From contig JAGWMH010000002.1 of the NCBI GenBank assembly GCA_028871775.1, positions 1-20,946 of the forward strand: 20,946 nt of DNA, in the 5' to 3' direction. Position numbers and translations under genes: made by a program. The notes beneath the pieces are model-generated. The model was not told the DNA's origin, searched no databases, and saw only the letters and a list, made by a program, of their open reading frames with translations. This stretch comes from Betaproteobacteria bacterium (GTDB taxonomy: Bacteria; Pseudomonadota; Gammaproteobacteria; Burkholderiales; Gallionellaceae). Below are positions 1-9,063 of the stretch, piece by piece (positions within the stretch are counted from its first letter, which is position 1; every line of letters starts with the position of its first letter).

Positions 1-1006
<1,006 letters not shown>

Positions 1007-1999
1007 TCAAAAGGTTAACCCCACTTCCGGTTTCCTGGCATCCAGCTGATCCAGCAGGCGCAGCAGCGGCTTCAGGTCAATATAGCGTTCGCAGGCGCGG
1101 CGCAGATAATCCATCACCAGCGGCAGATCTTTCAGGTAACCGTCCTTGCCATCGCGGTGGTACAGGCGCGCGAAAATGCCCAGCACCTTGAGGTGGCGCT
1201 GCACGCCCATCCATTCGTAGTCGCGGAAGAATTCGGAAAAATCGGCATGCACCGGCAACCCGGCCTTGCGCGTTTTTTCCCAGTAGCGGACCAGCCAGTC
1301 CAGCACGTCTGCTTCTTCCCAGCGAATGTAGGCATCCTTGAACAGCGAGGCGAGGTCGTAGGTGATGGGGCCATACACGGCATCCTGAAAATCCAGTATG
1401 CCGGGGTTGGGGGCAGTCACCATCAGGTTGCGCGAATGGTAGTCGCGGTGCACATACACCCGCGGCTGCGCCAGGTTGTTCTGGATAATGCGTTGGAACG
1501 TGGCTTCCAGCATGGCGGTTTGTTCATCGTCCAGCGTCGCCTGCAGGTGTTTGGCTATGTACCACTCCGGAAACAAGCGCATCTCGCGCAGTAGCAGGCC
1601 TTCGTTATAAGGGGGCAGCTCATTCTCGCGCGAGGCGAGCTGGATTTTGATCAGCGCATCGGTGGCGGCACCGTAGAGTTCGTGCGCATTACTGGCGTTC
1701 AGTGCTTGCAAATAGGTAGTGTTGCCGAGGTCTGACAGCAGCAGAAAACCTTGCTCCAAGTCCTGTGCATACACATGTGGCACATGCGTGCTGGCATCCT
1801 CAAACAGCCTGGCAATATGCAAAAACGGGCGGCAGTTCTCGTGCTGCGGCGGCGCATCCATTACGATCAGGGTGCGATCAGGAAAGGTAGCGCGGAAGTA
1901 GCGGCGGAAGCTGGCATCTGCAGAGGCCGGTGCGAGGTCGAAAGGCGCGTCAGGAAATAGGCCTTTGAGCCATTCGGTAAGCTGTTGCAAGCGTAGCAT
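1007..1999 (-). CDS. amgK: N-acetylmuramate/N-acetylglucosamine kinase
   Basis: This 330-residue aminoglycoside-phosphotransferase-fold kinase phosphorylates the anomeric carbon of MurNAc (and GlcNAc) using ATP, the first step of the AmgK-MurU recycling route. The catalytic loop HRDYHSRN spans 184-191 (Asp186 as base, Asn191 for metal), and DFQDA at 203-207 supplies the second metal-binding Asp. The sequence DASFRRYFR near 28-36 resembles the nucleotide-binding strand turn. murU lies downstream on the same strand, which favours this substrate over an antibiotic kinase. The ATG at 1999 has GGAA 6 bases upstream. The gene is divergent from lptD with only 69 bases between them, an order common in related proteobacteria. 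The stop is TGA at 1009-1007. Confidence 0.9.
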   Translation of the reverse strand: MLRLQQLTEWLKGLFPDAPFDLAPASADASFRRYFRATFPDRTLIVMDAPPQHENCRPFLHIARLFEDASTHVPHVYAQDLEQGFLLLSDLGNTTYLQALNASNAHELYGAATDALIKIQLASRENELPPYNEGLLLREMRLFPEWYIAKHLQATLDDEQTAMLEATFQRIIQNNLAQPRVYVHRDYHSRNLMVTAPNPGILDFQDAVYGPITYDLASLFKDAYIRWEEADVLDWLVRYWEKTRKAGLPVHADFSEFFRDYEWMGVQRHLKVLGIFARLYHRDGKDGYLKDLPLVMDYLRRACERYIDLKPLLRLLDQLDARKPEVGLTF

Positions 2000-2036
2000 G
2001 GGTGTTTCCGGATTGCCTTAATCATGGATTTATGCG

Positions 2037-2045
2037 ATTTTAGCA
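2037..2045 (-). promoter_or_regulatory. Candidate extended -10 promoter for amgK
   Basis: Read on the minus strand this is TGCTAAAAT, an extended -10 (TGn) with a 5/6 match to TATAAT. It would start transcription about 30 bases upstream of the amgK ATG. There is no convincing -35, as is usual for extended -10 promoters. It lies in the short divergent amgK/lptD gap. Confidence 0.35.
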
Positions 2046-2068
2046 CCTTAACCCATTTACCCCGCATC

Positions 2069-4318
2069 ATGCGCTTTCGCCTTAATCCCCTCGCGTTTTC
2101 CCTGCTCTGCTTCTTTGCCCCAGCGGTTTGCGCCGAGGAGGATATGCTGATGCTGAAGCTGGATCGCACCTTCATGAGTTCGCCGAAAAATTATGATGAG
2201 ACACCGGTCTTCATTTCGGCACAACGGCTGGAAGGCAAGAAGGGTAACCAGGTCGAAGCAGTCGGCGAAGCCGAGTTGCGCAAGCAAGGGCAGGCGATAT
2301 CCGCCGATCACCTGCTGTACTCCCAGAACAGCAAGGACGTTGTGGCCGATGGTGCGGTGCGCCTGGAGCAGGACGGCAACGTGGTCCGGAGTCCGCATCT
2401 CCAGCTCAATCTGGATACCAATATCGGCGTTATGACGCAGCCAGCATTTTATTTGAGCGGCAATCATGCGCGCGGCAGCGCCGATGCCTTGTACATGAAA
2501 GACAGGCAGAACTACACTCTGCACAATGTCACATATACCACCTGTCCGGCGGACAAGGATGACTGGCTGCTGCAAGTGCGCGAACTGGAGATTGACCGCA
2601 ACCGCCAGATGGGGGTGGCGCACAATGCGCGCGTGGAATTCATGGGTGTGCCGATTCTCTATACGCCGTGGATGGATTTCGCGCTCAACGACCAGCGCAA
2701 GTCTGGTTTCCTCGGCCCGGTGTTCGGCAGCACGGTGCAGGGCGGCAGCGAACTGACGCTGCCCTATTACTGGAATATTGCGCCCAACCGCGATGCTACC
2801 ATTGCGCCGCGGGTGATGGCCAAGCGCGGCATCTTGCTCAACAACGAGTTGCGTTATCTGGAGCCGGCTTATTCCGGAGAGGCGCATCTGGATGTGTTGC
2901 CCGGTGACCGTCTGGCCAACCGCACCCGTTCGCGGCTGGCTTTAACTCATGCGCAAAATTTTGGCCATGGACTGAGCGGTTCAATCAACCTCAACGACGT
3001 TTCAGATGATGCCTATTTCCGTGATTTGTCCGGTGCAGTGAGCAGTACTTCGCAGACCAACCTGGTGCGCGAAGGCGTGCTGTCCTATGGTGGCGGCTGG
3101 TGGAATGCCGCGGCACGGGTGCAGAGCTTCCAGACCCTGCAGGATCCGGCCGCACCGGTGGCTGTGCCGTACCACCGATTGCCGCAAATCAGCCTGGGCG
3201 CACAACGTACACTGGCTAAGGCAGGCGTGTCGCTCGCCGGGGAGTTCGTGGATTTTCGCCACCCTACTTTAGTCAATGGGCAGCGTCTGGTGCTGTACCC
3301 CAGCGTGAGCTATCCGCTGATCGCCGAACCCGCGTTTTACCTGACCCCCAAGTTCGGGCTGCACAATACCTATTACACGATGGGCGCAAACAATGCAGGT
3401 GCGTTGCCCAATACATCGCGCACTGTGCCAATTTTCAGCCTGGATAGCGGCATAACATTGGAACGCAACGGGAGCCTGGCGGGGCAGAATTTTGTGCAGA
3501 CACTGGAGCCGCGCGCGTATTACGTGCACATCCCCTACCGCGACCAGAGCCAGTTGCCGAATTTCGATACGGCCCAGGCCGATTTCAGCTTTGCCCAGAT
3601 GTTCACCGAAAACCGTTTTTTCGGTAGCGACCGCATCGGCGACGCCAATCAGGTGACACTGGCGATTACCTCGCGCCTGCTTGAGCCGGACAGCGGCGCA
3701 GAACGGATGCGCTTCGCCATCGGCGAGCGCTTCAGCGCGAAGACGCCGCAGGTGAATCTGCCGCCGGTGATCCCGGTGGCAACTCCGATGGTAACTCCGA
3801 TAGTGCCGGCCACCACCAAATCAGACATCGTGCTCGCGGCTTCCGGCCAAGTGACGCGAGCGTGGTCGTTGGACAGCACCTTCCAATTCACCCCCAACCA
3901 GTCACAAAGCCAGCTATTCAATGCGTCGGCGCGCTACCAGCCGGAAAGTGGCAAGGTGCTCAACCTGGGTTACCGCTTTACGCGCAACAGCCTCAGGCAG
4001 ATGGATCTGTCCACACAGTGGCCGCTGTCAGGACGCTGGCAGGCTGTGGCGCGCTGGAACTATTCCCTGCAGGACAGTCTTATTTTGGAGGCGTTGGCCG
4101 GGCTTGAGTATAATGAAAAATGTTGGGCGGTGCGCCTCGTGGCACAGCGTTTTGCCACGGCGACACAACAGACTGCCACAGGGTTCTTTGTGCAACTGGA
4201 GCTGAACGATTTGGTGATGGTCGGCCCGGATCCGCTGACTCTGCTGCGCCAGAGTGTTCCCGGTTATACCAAATTGAATGAACCATCCCGCGACAAGCCG
4301 GCACAGGGCTTGCGCTAA
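2069..4318 (+). CDS. lptD: LPS-assembly outer membrane protein LptD
   Basis: LptD is the beta-barrel that, with LptE, inserts lipopolysaccharide into the outer leaflet. I chose the ATG at 2069 because it gives a clean signal peptide (MRFRLNPLAFSLLCFFAPAV then CA, cleavage after residue 22). The ATG at 2024 would add 15 residues in front of it. The periplasmic OstA/LptA-like domain occupies about residues 45-170 (VEAVGEAELRKQGQAISADH and following), and the barrel fills the rest to 749 residues, including the conserved NRDATIAPRVM-type segment. The mature protein has only two cysteines, Cys159 and Cys685, compared with four in E. coli. The gene leads lptD-surA-pdxA-rsmA, and SurA is the chaperone that helps fold LptD. 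Confidence 0.93.
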   Translation: MRFRLNPLAFSLLCFFAPAVCAEEDMLMLKLDRTFMSSPKNYDETPVFISAQRLEGKKGNQVEAVGEAELRKQGQAISADHLLYSQNSKDVVADGAVRLEQDGNVVRSPHLQLNLDTNIGVMTQPAFYLSGNHARGSADALYMKDRQNYTLHNVTYTTCPADKDDWLLQVRELEIDRNRQMGVAHNARVEFMGVPILYTPWMDFALNDQRKSGFLGPVFGSTVQGGSELTLPYYWNIAPNRDATIAPRVMAKRGILLNNELRYLEPAYSGEAHLDVLPGDRLANRTRSRLALTHAQNFGHGLSGSINLNDVSDDAYFRDLSGAVSSTSQTNLVREGVLSYGGGWWNAAARVQSFQTLQDPAAPVAVPYHRLPQISLGAQRTLAKAGVSLAGEFVDFRHPTLVNGQRLVLYPSVSYPLIAEPAFYLTPKFGLHNTYYTMGANNAGALPNTSRTVPIFSLDSGITLERNGSLAGQNFVQTLEPRAYYVHIPYRDQSQLPNFDTAQADFSFAQMFTENRFFGSDRIGDANQVTLAITSRLLEPDSGAERMRFAIGERFSAKTPQVNLPPVIPVATPMVTPIVPATTKSDIVLAASGQVTRAWSLDSTFQFTPNQSQSQLFNASARYQPESGKVLNLGYRFTRNSLRQMDLSTQWPLSGRWQAVARWNYSLQDSLILEALAGLEYNEKCWAVRLVAQRFATATQQTATGFFVQLELNDLVMVGPDPLTLLRQSVPGYTKLNEPSRDKPAQGLR

Positions 4319-4335
4319 TTTTGAAAGAGCCAGAT

Positions 4336-5667
4336 ATGTTGCGTAACAAGATGATGCGGACGCTCCTGCTGTGGTTGGCCTGCTCGGTAACCGGTCATGC
4401 CGCGGTCCCACAAAAACCGGGGCCGCAAAATCAGGTCATGCCGATTGACCAGATCGCCGCGGTGGTAAACGATGATGTGATTACACGCCACGAACTCGAT
4501 GACCGTCTGGGCATCGTGGTGCGCCAGCTGCAAAAACAAGGCACGCCGTTACCCCCACTGGAAGCGCTGGAAAAACAGATGCTTGAACGCATGATCACCG
4601 ACATGCTGCAAACGCAGTTCGCCAAGGAAACCGGGGTGCGCGTGGATGACACGCAACTGGACAAGACGCTGCAACGCATTGCGCAGGAGAACAAGTTTCC
4701 CTCACTGGCCGAGTTCCGCGCCAAACTGGAGCAGGAGGGCGTGGACTTCAAGAAATTTCGCGAAGAAATCCGCAGCGAGATCATCGCCACCCGCCTGCGC
4801 GAGCGCGAGGTGGACAGCAAGCTGGTGATCAGCGACAGCGAGATTGAGAACTACCTCGCCACCCAGGCCAAACAGCCGGACAAGGGCGAGGAGTACCAGT
4901 TGGCGCACATCCTGGTGCTGGTGCCGGAGCAGGCCAGCGCCGACAAGATACAGGCCAGCCGCCAGCGTGCCGAGCAGGCGCTGGAGCAGCTGCGCGGCGG
5001 CGCGGAATTTGCGCAAATAGCGGCGCAATTTTCCGATGCCAAGGACGCCCTGCAAGGCGGCAGCCTAGGTTGGCGTCCGGCTGACCGCATTCCTGCCCTG
5101 TTCCTGGATGCGCTGCAAAAGATGCATCGCGGCGAAATCAGCCCTCTGCTGCGCAGCGCGAACGGTTTCCACATCCTCAAGCTGGTTGAACGGCGCAGCA
5201 AGGGCATTCCACAGGTGATCACGCAGACCCATGCGCGCCACATCCTGATCAAGACCAGCGAGCTGGTGCCGGAGAACGAGGCCAGAAACCGCTTGCTGGA
5301 AATCAGGCAGCGCATCGAAACGGGTGCCGATTTTGCCGAGCAGGCCAAGCAGTATTCTGAGGACGGCAGCGCCATGCAGGGCGGCGATCTGGGCTGGATT
5401 TCGCCGGGCGATACCGTACCTGAATTCGAGAACGCGATGAACGCCCTGCAGGAAGGGCAGATAAGCGGGGCGGTACAATCCGGCTTCGGCTCGCATCTGA
5501 TTCAGGTGCTGGAACGCCGCAACGCTGACGTGAGCGTGGAGCAGAAAAAACAGCAGGCGCGCGTGGCGATACGCACCTTCAAATCCGACGAGGCTTATCA
5601 GGATTGGCTGCGCCAACTGCGCGACCGGGCCTACGTCGAGTACCGTCTCGACGGCCAGAACAACTGA
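4336..5667 (+). CDS. surA: Periplasmic chaperone and peptidyl-prolyl isomerase SurA
   Basis: SurA escorts unfolded outer-membrane proteins, including LptD, across the periplasm. The 443-residue protein has a signal peptide (roughly residues 1-23, ending GHAA), an N-terminal chaperone domain (about 36-175, IDQIAAVVNDDVIT), two parvulin domains (about 185-285, containing AHILV and GGSLGW; and about 297-395, containing ARHILI and GGDLGW) and a C-terminal helix. The ATG at 4336 is chosen because GAAAGAG precedes it by 6 bases. A TTG at 4321 is in frame but would put charged residues in front of the signal peptide. The gene starts 17 bases after lptD and is surely co-transcribed. The length matches the family (about 430 residues). 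Confidence 0.93.
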   Translation: MLRNKMMRTLLLWLACSVTGHAAVPQKPGPQNQVMPIDQIAAVVNDDVITRHELDDRLGIVVRQLQKQGTPLPPLEALEKQMLERMITDMLQTQFAKETGVRVDDTQLDKTLQRIAQENKFPSLAEFRAKLEQEGVDFKKFREEIRSEIIATRLREREVDSKLVISDSEIENYLATQAKQPDKGEEYQLAHILVLVPEQASADKIQASRQRAEQALEQLRGGAEFAQIAAQFSDAKDALQGGSLGWRPADRIPALFLDALQKMHRGEISPLLRSANGFHILKLVERRSKGIPQVITQTHARHILIKTSELVPENEARNRLLEIRQRIETGADFAEQAKQYSEDGSAMQGGDLGWISPGDTVPEFENAMNALQEGQISGAVQSGFGSHLIQVLERRNADVSVEQKKQQARVAIRTFKSDEAYQDWLRQLRDRAYVEYRLDGQNN

Positions 5668-5702
5668 ATGCACTCCGTGGTTAGCCTGTTTTCCCGGAGT
5701 TG

Positions 5703-6740
5703 ATGGTGGCTCCTCACCCTGTTCCTGTGTTGGCAGTTACCTCCGGCGAGCCAGCCGGTATCGGCCCCGATTTGTGTTTGCACCTGGTGCAGGGGCAGGC
5801 GCTGGCCCATAAGCGGATACTGGTAATTCTGGCTGATAAGACCTTGCTGCAACGGCGCGCCGCGCTGCTTGGGCTGGATGTGCAACTGCACGATTATGAC
5901 GCGCAGCAAATTTCTCCTCAGCCGCAAGGCCATCTGTGCGTGCTGCATGTGCCGCTGGCGCAGCCGGTTGAGCCCGGCAAGCTGAACTCCGCCAACAGCC
6001 ACTATGTGCTCAACCTGCTGAGCCGCGCGCTGCAAGGCTGCCAGTCGGGTGAATTCGGCGGCATGGTTACCGCACCGGTGCATAAGGGCATCATCAATGA
6101 CGCAGGTATTCCTTTCACCGGGCATACCGAATTCCTTGCCGAGCAGACGCACACCGCGCAGGTGGTGATGATGCTTGCGGGCGGCGGCATGCGGGTGGCG
6201 CTGGCCACCACCCATCTGGCTTTGCGTGAGGTGCCTGACGCAATTTCTGCCAAGCTGCTGGAAGACGTGTTGTGCATCATTCAGCGCGACCTCGTGCGGC
6301 GCTTCGGCATCGCCAAGCCGCGCATCCTGGTGGCGGGCCTGAACCCTCATGCGGGCGAAGGCGGCTATCTGGGACGCGAGGAAATTGACATCATGATTCC
6401 GGTGCTGGACAAACTGCGCGCGCAAGGCATGAATGTCAGTGCGCCGCTGCCCGCCGACACACTGTTCACGCCGCAGCGCCTGGAGCAGTGCGACTGCGTG
6501 CTGGCGATGTACCACGACCAGGGGCTGCCAGTGCTGAAGCATGCCAGCTTCGGGCGCGGCGTGAACGTGACGCTGGGCCTGCCCGTCATCCGCACCTCGG
6601 TAGACCATGGCACGGCGCTGGAACTGGCCGGAACCGGGCGGGCAGAGATCGGAAGTTTGCTGGAAGCCATCCAGATGGCAGCGGACATGGTGCTGCACGA
6701 AAAGCTCTTGTTCGGGCACCCGCACGAGCGTACGGCATGA
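5703..6740 (+). CDS. pdxA: 4-hydroxythreonine-4-phosphate dehydrogenase
   Basis: PdxA oxidises 4-phosphohydroxy-L-threonine with NAD(P)+ in the DXP-dependent pyridoxal phosphate pathway, in the cytoplasm. The 345-residue protein opens with LAVTSGEPAGIGPDL, the family signature. Metal-ligand regions are seen in APVHKGIIND/FTGHTEFLAE, GLNPHAGEGG (a PdxA hallmark) and MYHDQGLPVLKH. The ATG at 5703 follows GGAG by 4 bases; TTG 5700 and GTG 5706 are alternatives. It lies 35 bases after surA, within the conserved lptD-surA-pdxA-rsmA order. The stop TGA (6738-6740) overlaps the ATG of a 30-codon leader frame that precedes rsmA. Confidence 0.93.
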   Translation: MVAPHPVPVLAVTSGEPAGIGPDLCLHLVQGQALAHKRILVILADKTLLQRRAALLGLDVQLHDYDAQQISPQPQGHLCVLHVPLAQPVEPGKLNSANSHYVLNLLSRALQGCQSGEFGGMVTAPVHKGIINDAGIPFTGHTEFLAEQTHTAQVVMMLAGGGMRVALATTHLALREVPDAISAKLLEDVLCIIQRDLVRRFGIAKPRILVAGLNPHAGEGGYLGREEIDIMIPVLDKLRAQGMNVSAPLPADTLFTPQRLEQCDCVLAMYHDQGLPVLKHASFGRGVNVTLGLPVIRTSVDHGTALELAGTGRAEIGSLLEAIQMAADMVLHEKLLFGHPHERTA

Positions 6741-6829
6741 CGCCCAAGGCAAGCAAGAGATTTGGCTCCGGCATCACGCGCTGCGCGCATGAGCCTGCAC
6801 CGAAACGCTTTCGTGGACGCACCTTGTGA
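6737..6829 (+). CDS. Leader ORF with an RsmA-like N-terminus, between pdxA and rsmA
   Basis: This 30-codon frame begins at an ATG overlapping the pdxA stop (ATGA) and ends in a TGA overlapping the rsmA start (GTGA). Its first ten residues, [10 protein letters not shown], match the RsmA start [10 protein letters not shown] at 7 of 10 positions; the remainder is basic and unrecognised ([20 protein letters not shown]). Two readings are possible: the relic of a tandem duplication or insertion that displaced the original pdxA-coupled rsmA start, or a coupled leader peptide. It is out of frame with rsmA (a -1 shift would join them). Whether it is translated cannot be judged from sequence. Confidence 0.35.
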   Translation: MTPKASKRFGSGITRCAHEPAPKRFRGRTL

Positions 6830-6854
6830 GCCATAAGGCACGAAAGCGTTTTGG
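6800..6854 (+). promoter_or_regulatory. Inverted repeat flanking the rsmA start codon
   Basis: AAACGCTTTCGTG (6803-6815) is the exact reverse complement of CACGAAAGCGTTT (6839-6851). Allowing one G-U pair, the stem extends to 16 pairs (6800-6815 with 6839-6854). The 23-base loop holds the GTG start of rsmA (6826-6828). In mRNA this would place the initiation region inside a stable hairpin, with the 3' arm lying in codons 5-10. A regulatory role is inference. Confidence 0.45.
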
Positions 6855-7599
6855 GCAAAACTTTCTGGTAGATGAGCAAATCATCGCCGACATCATCCGT
6901 GCCATCCGCCCGGAACCTGCCGACAACATGGTGGAAATCGGCCCCGGCCTGGGCGCACTGACCCGGCCGTTGCTGAAGAAACTGAATCACCTGCATGTGG
7001 TGGAGATAGACCGCGACATCATCGCGCGCCTGGAAAACGATTATCCAAAAGATAAATTGGTCATCCATGCCGGGGATGCGCTGAAGTTCGATTTCGCCAC
7101 GCTGCCCGCACCGCTGCGCGTGGTGGGCAACCTGCCCTACAACATCTCCTCGCCGCTGCTGTTCCACTTCGCCGGGTACGCCGACCGCATCAGCGACATG
7201 CATTTCATGCTGCAAAACGAAGTGGTGGAACGCATGGTGGCGGAGCCATCCACGCCGGAATACGGCAGGCTGTCGGTGATGCTGCAATACCGCTTCCACA
7301 TGGAAAAGCTGCTCGACGTGCCACCACAATCGTTCCGGCCCGCACCCAAGGTGGATTCAGCCATCGTGCGCATGATTCCGCTGCCCGCCAGTGAGGTATC
7401 GGTGCGCAATGAAAAGTTATTTGCGGAAGTGGTTGCCGCAGCGTTCGGGCAACGGCGCAAGACTTTGCGCAATACGTTGCGTGCTTATTTGGATGAGGCG
7501 GATTTTGAGAAGCTGGGGATTGATGCGCAGTTGCGGGCGGAGAATTTGGGGGTGAGGGAGTTTTCGAGAGTGGCGAATTATCTGGGTGAGAGAGCGTAG
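6826..7599 (+). CDS. rsmA: 16S rRNA dimethyladenosine transferase (KsgA)
   Basis: RsmA dimethylates two adjacent adenines in the 3'-terminal hairpin of 16S rRNA (A1518 and A1519 in E. coli numbering) using S-adenosylmethionine, late in 30S assembly. The 257-residue protein starts with the family hallmark [13 protein letters not shown]. It has the SAM-binding motif [10 protein letters not shown] at 37-46 and the catalytic NLPYNISSP at 102-110. The start is the GTG at 6826, since any in-frame extension would break the conserved N-terminus. No strong ribosome-binding site precedes it; initiation probably depends on coupling to the leader frame, whose TGA overlaps the GTG. It is the last gene of the lptD-surA-pdxA-rsmA cluster. 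The E. coli cluster continues with apaG and apaH, which are absent here. Confidence 0.93.
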   Translation: MSHKARKRFGQNFLVDEQIIADIIRAIRPEPADNMVEIGPGLGALTRPLLKKLNHLHVVEIDRDIIARLENDYPKDKLVIHAGDALKFDFATLPAPLRVVGNLPYNISSPLLFHFAGYADRISDMHFMLQNEVVERMVAEPSTPEYGRLSVMLQYRFHMEKLLDVPPQSFRPAPKVDSAIVRMIPLPASEVSVRNEKLFAEVVAAAFGQRRKTLRNTLRAYLDEADFEKLGIDAQLRAENLGVREFSRVANYLGERA

Positions 7600-7609
7600 T
7601 ACCCTTTCC

Positions 7610-7651
7610 GCCTTACGCGGGTTAAGGCAGCTTCGCCGGGTTACCCCCGGC
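7610..7651. terminator. Two hairpins in the convergent rsmA/gloA gap
   Basis: GCCTTA 7610-7615 pairs with TAAGGC 7623-7628, and GCCGGG 7635-7640 pairs with CCCGGC 7646-7651. They fill the 53-base gap between two converging genes. Neither is followed by a T-run on either strand, so intrinsic termination is doubtful. They may be Rho-assisted ends or a REP-like remnant. Confidence 0.3.
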
Positions 7652-7652
7652 A

Positions 7653-8039
7653 TCAGCCCTTCTTCTGAATCAATTCAATCCTATACTCATCCGGGTCTTC
7701 GACAAACGCAATAACCGTCGAGCCATGCTTCATCGGCCCAGCTTCCCGCACCACCTTGCCGCCGCGCAGCTTTATTTCTTCGCAAGTGGCGCAGGCATCT
7801 TCCACTTCGATGGCGATGTGGCCGTAGGCGTTGCCGAGCTCGTATTTTTCCACTCCCCAATTGTGCGTCAGCTCTATGACCGCGCTGTGAGCTTCGTCGT
7901 CGTAGCCGACAAAGGCCAGAGTGAATTTTCCTTCGGGATAATCCTTGCGGCGCAGCAGCTTCATGCCGAGCACCCCGGTGTAGAAGGCGAGGGATTTTTC
8001 CAAATCACCCACGCGTAACATGGTGTGCAGGATGCGCAT
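7653..8039 (-). CDS. gloA: Lactoylglutathione lyase (glyoxalase I)
   Basis: GloA isomerises the methylglyoxal-glutathione hemithioacetal to S-lactoylglutathione, the first step of methylglyoxal detoxification in the cytoplasm. The ATG at 8039 has GGAGG 8 bases upstream and gives a 128-residue protein beginning [13 protein letters not shown]; the open frame extends 33 codons further upstream without family similarity. All four metal ligands fall at the positions known for the E. coli enzyme: His5, Glu56, His74 and Glu122. The short length without extra loops suggests the Ni/Co-dependent bacterial class rather than the Zn class. It stands alone, convergent to rsmA and divergent from thiD. Confidence 0.95.
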   Translation of the reverse strand: MRILHTMLRVGDLEKSLAFYTGVLGMKLLRRKDYPEGKFTLAFVGYDDEAHSAVIELTHNWGVEKYELGNAYGHIAIEVEDACATCEEIKLRGGKVVREAGPMKHGSTVIAFVEDPDEYRIELIQKKG

Positions 8040-8094
8040 TGGGTAGCCTCCGATTAAATCCATCATTAAGCTGCGCTGCCGCCCATTGTGATAA

Positions 8095-8111
8095 TTGCGC
8101 AGCCAGCGCAA
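8095..8111. promoter_or_regulatory. Perfect inverted repeat in the gloA/thiD divergent region
   Basis: TTGCGC (8095-8100) and GCGCAA (8106-8111) flank a 5-base spacer, forming a 17-base dyad about midway between the divergent gloA and thiD starts. The size and position would suit a dimeric regulator, but I recognise no specific family consensus. The rest of the 175-base gap shows only a -10-like TATACT at 8174-8179 on the plus strand, without a convincing -35. Confidence 0.25.
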
Positions 8112-8214
8112 AAGGCATATGCAGGCCTTAATATCCACGGTTCGCGGTCAGGGCGGATAATTTCGGTTAGAATTATACTCTGCGTCCACACCCAATTAAG
8201 TGATCTCCGCCACC

Positions 8215-9063
8215 ATGTCCGACATCCCACCTATCGTTCTCACCTTTGCCGCCACCGATCCCAGCGGAGGGGCTGGCTTGCAGGCCGACATTCTGACTGT
8301 CGCCAGCATGGGCTGTCATCCGTTGTCGGTTGTGACAGCGGTGACGATACAGGACTCCAGCGGGGTGGATGACGTGTTGCCGATTGACGCCGAGTGGGTG
8401 GCCGACCAGGCGCGCGCGGTGCTGGAAGACATGCCGGTAGCGGCGTTCAAGATCGGCCTGCTGGGCAGCGTGGAGAACATTGCGGCGATTGCCGAGGTGA
8501 TTTCGGATTACCCTGACATTCCGCTGGTGTTCGATCCGGTTCTGGCATCCGGCCGTGGCGACGATCTGGCCAGTGAAGACATGCTGGATGCGATGCGCGA
8601 ACTGTTGCTGCCGCAGACCACTATCCTGACGCCGAACAGCATGGAGGCGCGCCGCCTGATTCAGGACGAGGAAAACGACGAGGACAACCCCAATCTGGCC
8701 GAGTGCGCCAAACGCATCATGCTGCTGGGCTGCGAATATGTGCTGGTGACCGGCACCCATGAACATACACCCAAGGTGATCAACACCCTGTACGGTGCAC
8801 GCGGCGTGGTGCGCAGCGATAACTGGCCGCGTCTGCCCGGCATCTACCACGGCTCCGGTTGTACGCTGGCCTCGGCTATCGCCGCCCTGCTGGCGAGCGG
8901 ACTGCCGGTGGAGGAGGCAGTGAAAGAGGCGCAGGAATACACTTGGCAGGCTTTGCAATTCGGCTTCCGGCCCGGCATGGGGCAGCACATTCCGGACCGC
9001 CTGTTCTGGGCGCGGGATGAAGACGATGAGCCAAAAGAGGACGAGTCAGACACCCTGCATTAG
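8215..9063 (+). CDS. thiD: Hydroxymethylpyrimidine / phosphomethylpyrimidine kinase
   Basis: ThiD phosphorylates HMP to HMP-P and then HMP-PP, the pyrimidine half of thiamine. This ribokinase-fold protein is 282 residues from the ATG at 8215; a GTG at 8200 would add five residues. The substrate-binding start LTFAATDPSGGAGLQADI (residues 9-26), the CHPLSVVTAVTIQDS segment (34-48) and the anion hole HGSGCTLASA (212-221, with Cys216) are clear. The C-terminal tail is unusually acidic ([17 protein letters not shown]). It overlaps thiE by 47 bases, so the two are co-translated, and ThiE consumes the HMP-PP. No TPP riboswitch (no recognisable thi-box) is seen upstream. Confidence 0.92.
   Translation: MSDIPPIVLTFAATDPSGGAGLQADILTVASMGCHPLSVVTAVTIQDSSGVDDVLPIDAEWVADQARAVLEDMPVAAFKIGLLGSVENIAAIAEVISDYPDIPLVFDPVLASGRGDDLASEDMLDAMRELLLPQTTILTPNSMEARRLIQDEENDEDNPNLAECAKRIMLLGCEYVLVTGTHEHTPKVINTLYGARGVVRSDNWPRLPGIYHGSGCTLASAIAALLASGLPVEEAVKEAQEYTWQALQFGFRPGMGQHIPDRLFWARDEDDEPKEDESDTLH

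Noticed and set aside
2057..2887. Minus-strand 276-codon frame opposite lptD
   Set aside because: It is antisense to the LptD coding region, with no start context and no recognisable domain.
8040..8214. A TPP riboswitch upstream of thiD
   Set aside because: I looked for the thi-box core in the 175-base gap and found no recognisable match.
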